Shown here one piece after another: positions 23,824 to 26,179 of a stretch of DNA of 26,179 bases. Location: contig DLAR01000013.1 in the NCBI GenBank assembly GCA_002494015.1, positions 1-26,179 of the forward strand. The letters run 5' to 3'. Source of the DNA: Porphyromonadaceae bacterium UBA7042. Lineage in GTDB: Bacteria > Bacteroidota > Bacteroidia > Bacteroidales > Muribaculaceae. The notes under the pieces are model-generated. The model had not been told where the DNA came from. It searched no databases and worked only from the letters and a program-made list of their open reading frames with translations. The position numbers and the translations under genes were made by a program. The stretch's first letter is position 1; each line of letters starts with the position of its first letter.

Positions 23824-25563
23824 TTATCGTGCGGCAGGGCCGTCATGGGTGTATTCAAAGAAATCAAACAGCGCGGTACCGGCCTTGGAATCGTCGGCAG
23901 CCGTAGTGTAGGCATAGATGCCGCTGCGCGCGCCCTTCCAGTCGCCGTCACCCATTTCAAACGAGTTTCCGACACGGATATATGTCTCGCCGTCAAGGCT
24001 GTAGTAATACTGATATTTATTGTCGGAGGCATTCATGTCGAGACGCAGATAGATATAGTCCTGACCGATGTTTTTCAACGCCTTCTTGCTTGACACGCTG
24101 CCGTTGTCCTCGATATAGAGGATGGGGTCGCCGCTGCTGTTGCAGTACACGCCGAGTGTCATGAACTTGTTGCCGAGGCATTCGAGTCCCGCACGGTCAC
24201 CGGCAAGCATCGATGCGAAGTCGAGTTTCACGGTCGCCTGACTGCGATTACCCATCATCTTCTGTGTCAGCTGGTTGCGGGCATTGCGCGCCTTGTCGGC
24301 CTTGAGGGGGCGGATTGCGAGCCATCCGTCGCGGGTGTCGAGCGACAGGCGGCTGCGGTCGGGATTGTGGTTGAACTGCCACTGGATGCCGAGCCGGCCG
24401 TTGTCAAAGCTGTCAGAAGTCTGCGGTGCGGCGGGAGCAACCTCTTTGCCGGTCGCAGGCTTGCGGCAAATCTTCATGGGTTCGCCCACGCCGTTGAGAT
24501 CATAGTCAGTGCCGATTTCGGAAAATCCGTCTTTCCACACCACCGGCTGGAGGTGCATCACGCGGCCGAGCGCCCCTGCCGACTGGAAGTGGTAGAACCA
24601 CCATTCGCCGTCGGGCGTGTCGACGAGCGCGCCCTGATGGGGGCCGTTGACGCGTGTCGACCCCATTTCAAGCACGCGCTTGCCCTCGTAGGGGCCATAG
24701 ATGTTCTTGGAACGCATGACGGTCTGCCACCCGGTGCCAACACCCCCCTCGGGGATGCTGATATAGTAATAACCATCCTTCTTGAACAGTTTGGTTCCCT
24801 CGGCTGTGGGGCCTTCATATACTTTGCGTCCCTCGTCGAGCAGGGTCTTGCCGTCGGCACTCATCTTGTGGATGATGATGGGACCGCCGCCGAGCTGGCT
24901 GCGGCCAAGGTAGGCATTGCCGTTGTCGTCCCACAGCGGGCACGGGTCTTCCCATCCCGAGACATTTTTCACGTTATGGAGCGGCGACCACGGTCCTTCG
25001 GGTTTCTCGGCACTCGACATGAACAATCCCTCGCCGGGGGTGCACACAAATATCCAGAACTTCCCGTCGTGATAACGCAACGCCGGGGCCCAGCTTCCCG
25101 AGCCATATTTCTCCATCGACGAGTAACCGGGGAGGTCGATAGAGTCAAACACCTGTCCGATGATTTTCCAGTTGACCATGTCGTCAGATTCCAGAATAGG
25201 CATCCCCATGAAATGGAATTCGGAACATGTCAGATAGTATTTGTCACCTACACGGATTACGTCAGGATCGGAATAGTCGGCATTCAGCACGGGATTGGCA
25301 AACGTTCCGTCGCCTTGGTCGCCCCAGCGGTCGTCGGCATACCACCCGGTCGAACCGCCGAGATCCTGCCCGCCCGAGAAAACGCCCATCTTACCCGCGT
25401 CGGCATAGTCGCCCATCACGGGACGGGCACGGTGTTCTCCCGGGAAAAATTCCTGAACCGATTCATCGCCGTCGCCTACTTTGATGAACGATGTGGGCTG
25501 CGCGGCATTTGCCGCAGTCGCCGCCAGTGACACGACGACACATATCTGCAAAAATATCTTCAT
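23824..25563 (-). CDS. Secreted glycoside hydrolase family 43-type protein
   Basis: After a signal peptide (about 1-20), a five-bladed propeller with the GH43 triad is present: Asp99 in DYSDPDVI (general base), Asp206 in WEDPCPLWDD (pKa modulator) and Glu255 in TAEGTKLF (acid). The domain spans about 88-365. Residues 380-575 look like the concanavalin-type C-terminal domain of beta-xylosidases (DUF1349-like). Family members hydrolyse arabinose- or xylose-containing plant glycans; the exact substrate cannot be read. Residues 40-75 (GDYADAGKMGVFSGGQD) resemble a degenerate FG-GAP repeat, the type found in the next gene. It is first in a two-gene operon with the FG-GAP protein. No SusC/D pair is nearby, so this is not a full utilisation locus. 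Confidence 0.87.
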   Translation of the reverse strand: MKIFLQICVVVSLAATAANAAQPTSFIKVGDGDESVQEFFPGEHRARPVMGDYADAGKMGVFSGGQDLGGSTGWYADDRWGDQGDGTFANPVLNADYSDPDVIRVGDKYYLTCSEFHFMGMPILESDDMVNWKIIGQVFDSIDLPGYSSMEKYGSGSWAPALRYHDGKFWIFVCTPGEGLFMSSAEKPEGPWSPLHNVKNVSGWEDPCPLWDDNGNAYLGRSQLGGGPIIIHKMSADGKTLLDEGRKVYEGPTAEGTKLFKKDGYYYISIPEGGVGTGWQTVMRSKNIYGPYEGKRVLEMGSTRVNGPHQGALVDTPDGEWWFYHFQSAGALGRVMHLQPVVWKDGFSEIGTDYDLNGVGEPMKICRKPATGKEVAPAAPQTSDSFDNGRLGIQWQFNHNPDRSRLSLDTRDGWLAIRPLKADKARNARNQLTQKMMGNRSQATVKLDFASMLAGDRAGLECLGNKFMTLGVYCNSSGDPILYIEDNGSVSSKKALKNIGQDYIYLRLDMNASDNKYQYYYSLDGETYIRVGNSFEMGDGDWKGARSGIYAYTTAADDSKAGTALFDFFEYTHDGPAAR

Positions 25564-25587
25564 GCTGTTTTAAGGTAAATTATGGTG

Positions 25588-25595
25588 CAAATTTA
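25588..25595 (-). promoter_or_regulatory. Putative -7 box of the GH43 operon
   Basis: On the minus strand 25588-25595 is TAAATTTG, a TAnnTTTG match, 24 bases before the start at 25563. No good -33 box lies at 18-21 bases, so the element is supported only by its -7 part and position. Confidence 0.5.
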
Positions 25596-25716
25596 CCCCA
25601 TTTGCGACATGATTTATGCCATCTATGCGGCAAAAAATAGCAAAAACGCGTTACATCAGCGATTCATGCCACTTCGTCAAATAATCCGGCAGGTTAAAAC
25701 AAGATGGAGCGCAAAT

Positions 25717-25749
25717 TTTGCAGATGCCTCCCGGGCCTGCGTATCTTTG
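25717..25749 (+). promoter_or_regulatory. Bacteroidetes-type promoter with no clear gene downstream
   Basis: TTTG at 25717-25720 and TATCTTTG at 25742-25749, 21 bases apart, match the -33 and -7 boxes. Transcription would start near 25756. The next strong hairpin is at 25810-25841, so this promoter defines a short transcript. Confidence 0.6.
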
Positions 25750-25755
25750 TGTCAC

Positions 25756-25845
25756 AACAATGACATCAAAGGCTATACAATTGAAAAACGCACACATTTT
25801 TCAACCCTGCGCCGGGGATGCCGTCGACGGCATCCCCGGCGTTTT
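25756..25845 (+). ncRNA. Candidate short transcript (small RNA or short leader)
   Basis: A complete promoter (25717-25749) is followed about 60 bases after its predicted start by a perfect GC-rich palindrome with TTTT after it, defining a transcript of about 90 bases that ends before the tRNA promoter. It could be a small RNA. It also contains ATG at 25760, opening a 45-codon frame to a stop at 25895-25897 that runs through the palindrome, so a small peptide gene is an alternative. I recognise no known RNA family. Confidence 0.35.
25810..25841 (+). terminator. Perfect 32-nt GC-rich palindrome, likely terminator
   Basis: 25810-25841 is self-complementary over its whole length (CGCCGGGGATGCCGTC and its reverse complement) and is followed by TTTT at 25842-25845. 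As RNA it gives a very stable stem with a tight GTCGAC tip. It is best explained as an intrinsic terminator for the short transcript starting near 25756. Confidence 0.7.
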
Positions 25846-25891
25846 GCAAATTTTGCGCAACGCATCATTTTTTCAAAAATCAGAAAAAATC

Positions 25892-25922
25892 TTGTGATAA
25901 TTGAAAAAAAGTAGTAACTTTG
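25892..25922 (+). promoter_or_regulatory. Promoter of tRNA-Ser
   Basis: TTG at 25892-25894 and TAACTTTG at 25915-25922, 20 bases apart, match the Bacteroidetes boxes. The start would be near 25929, about 50 bases before the tRNA. Confidence 0.65.
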
Positions 25923-25979
25923 CAACCGCAAAACCCTCCAACGCACACCGTCACAATCGGGATGTGCATAAATTTCAAA

Positions 25980-26066
25980 GGAAAGATGCCGGAGTGGTCG
26001 ATCGGGGCGGTCTCGAAAACCGTTGTGCCCTTGCGGGCACCCAGGGTTCGAATCCCTGTCTTTCCG
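25980..26066 (+). tRNA. tRNA-Ser (anticodon CGA)
   Basis: The 87-base gene folds as a class II tRNA. The acceptor stem pairs GGAAAGA (25980-25986) with TCTTTCC (26059-26065), with G26066 as discriminator. The anticodon stem is 26007-26011 with 26019-26023, and the loop CTCGAAA holds anticodon CGA at 26014-26016, reading UCG. A long variable arm (GTGCCC-TTGC-GGGCAC) marks serine. The T arm is CAGGG-TTCGAAT-CCCTG at 26042-26058. The 3' CCA is not encoded: the genomic bases after the discriminator are CAAAAA. Confidence 0.97.
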
Positions 26067-26067
26067 C

Positions 26068-26103
26068 AAAAAGTTGCAAGTCGCAAGGCTTGCAACTTTT
26101 TTT
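26068..26103 (+). terminator. Intrinsic terminator after tRNA-Ser
   Basis: 13-base arms AAAAAGTTGCAAG (26068-26080) and its complement (26089-26101) enclose an 8-base loop and run into a T-tract ending at 26103. It starts two bases after the tRNA discriminator. Confidence 0.88.
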
Positions 26104-26179
26104 GCTTTAAAAGCAGCGGATGAGAACCCTGAGGGTTTCGTTATGGTGCATGGTAAGGGTCAGTAGAAAATCAGTGGGG

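Noticed and set aside
24367..25530. A 387-codon open frame on the plus strand opposite the GH43-type gene
   Set aside because: The minus strand has the signal peptide and complete GH43 triad; the plus reading has neither a domain nor a promoter.
25582..25914. A 110-codon frame in the gap before the tRNA
   Set aside because: It crosses the short-transcript promoter and the palindrome, has no promoter of its own, and ends in a basic, arginine-rich run; the translation does not look like a protein.
1..26179. CRISPR array, transposase, integrase or prophage
   Set aside because: No regularly spaced repeats, terminal inverted repeats with an enzyme gene, or phage structural genes were found on either strand.

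Overview
This is chromosomal DNA of a Bacteroidales bacterium, most likely a gut Muribaculaceae-type organism. That is an inference from GC-rich genes separated by AT-rich gaps, several promoters of the Bacteroidetes form TTTG-N19-21-TAnnTTTG, a NigD-like lipoprotein, a type III glutamine synthetase, two proteins with type IX secretion sorting tails, and direct diaminopimelate synthesis by DapL. The species cannot be fixed from the sequence alone. Most of the window is housekeeping. The accessory parts are the left edge (1-1625), the small ORF/acetyltransferase pair (6251-6983) and the secreted proteins.

Layout. 1-1625: a Vsr-type mismatch endonuclease converges on an AT-rich gene for a PD-(D/E)XK nuclease-like protein, probably the edge of a restriction/modification or defence locus. 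1667-3580 (-): a secreted protein with BspA-like leucine-rich repeats and a transglutaminase-like domain. 3723-6093 (+): pfkA, a terminator-like hairpin, then a LolD-type ABC ATPase overlapping a NigD-like lipoprotein gene. 6251-6983 (+): an AT-rich two-gene unit, a 65-residue protein overlapping a GNAT acetyltransferase, with its own promoter. A 22-bp perfect hairpin at 6994-7044 separates it from the convergent block to its right.

7067-14711 (-), in transcription order: proA, dapF, dapL, glnN and a long PurF-like amidophosphoribosyltransferase. All five deal with glutamate or glutamine, or with amino acids made from them: proline synthesis, glutamate-dependent meso-diaminopimelate synthesis, glutamine synthesis, and glutamine-dependent phosphoribosylamine synthesis.

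14856-19347 (+): a gene for a roughly 1494-residue secreted multidomain protein (fibronectin III, choice-of-anchor and CARDB-like domains, type IX sorting tail). It is broken by an extra copy of a 7-bp tandem repeat at 15604-15623; removing one unit restores the whole frame exactly, so it looks like a phase-variable or freshly mutated gene. 19534-21823 (+): tsaD and cinA. 22102-25563 (-): an operon of a secreted GH43-type glycoside hydrolase and an FG-GAP/VCBS-repeat protein with a sorting tail. 25564-25979 holds no convincing protein gene but does hold a complete promoter, a short candidate transcript and a perfect 32-nt palindrome. A tRNA-Ser(CGA) with its own promoter and terminator ends the window.

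No rRNA, CRISPR array, transposase or integrase gene was seen. The strongest unusual signals are the 7-bp repeat frameshift, the Cys replacing the expected oxyanion-hole Asn in the PurF-like protein, the candidate short RNA near 25756-25845, and the two AT-rich accessory units.
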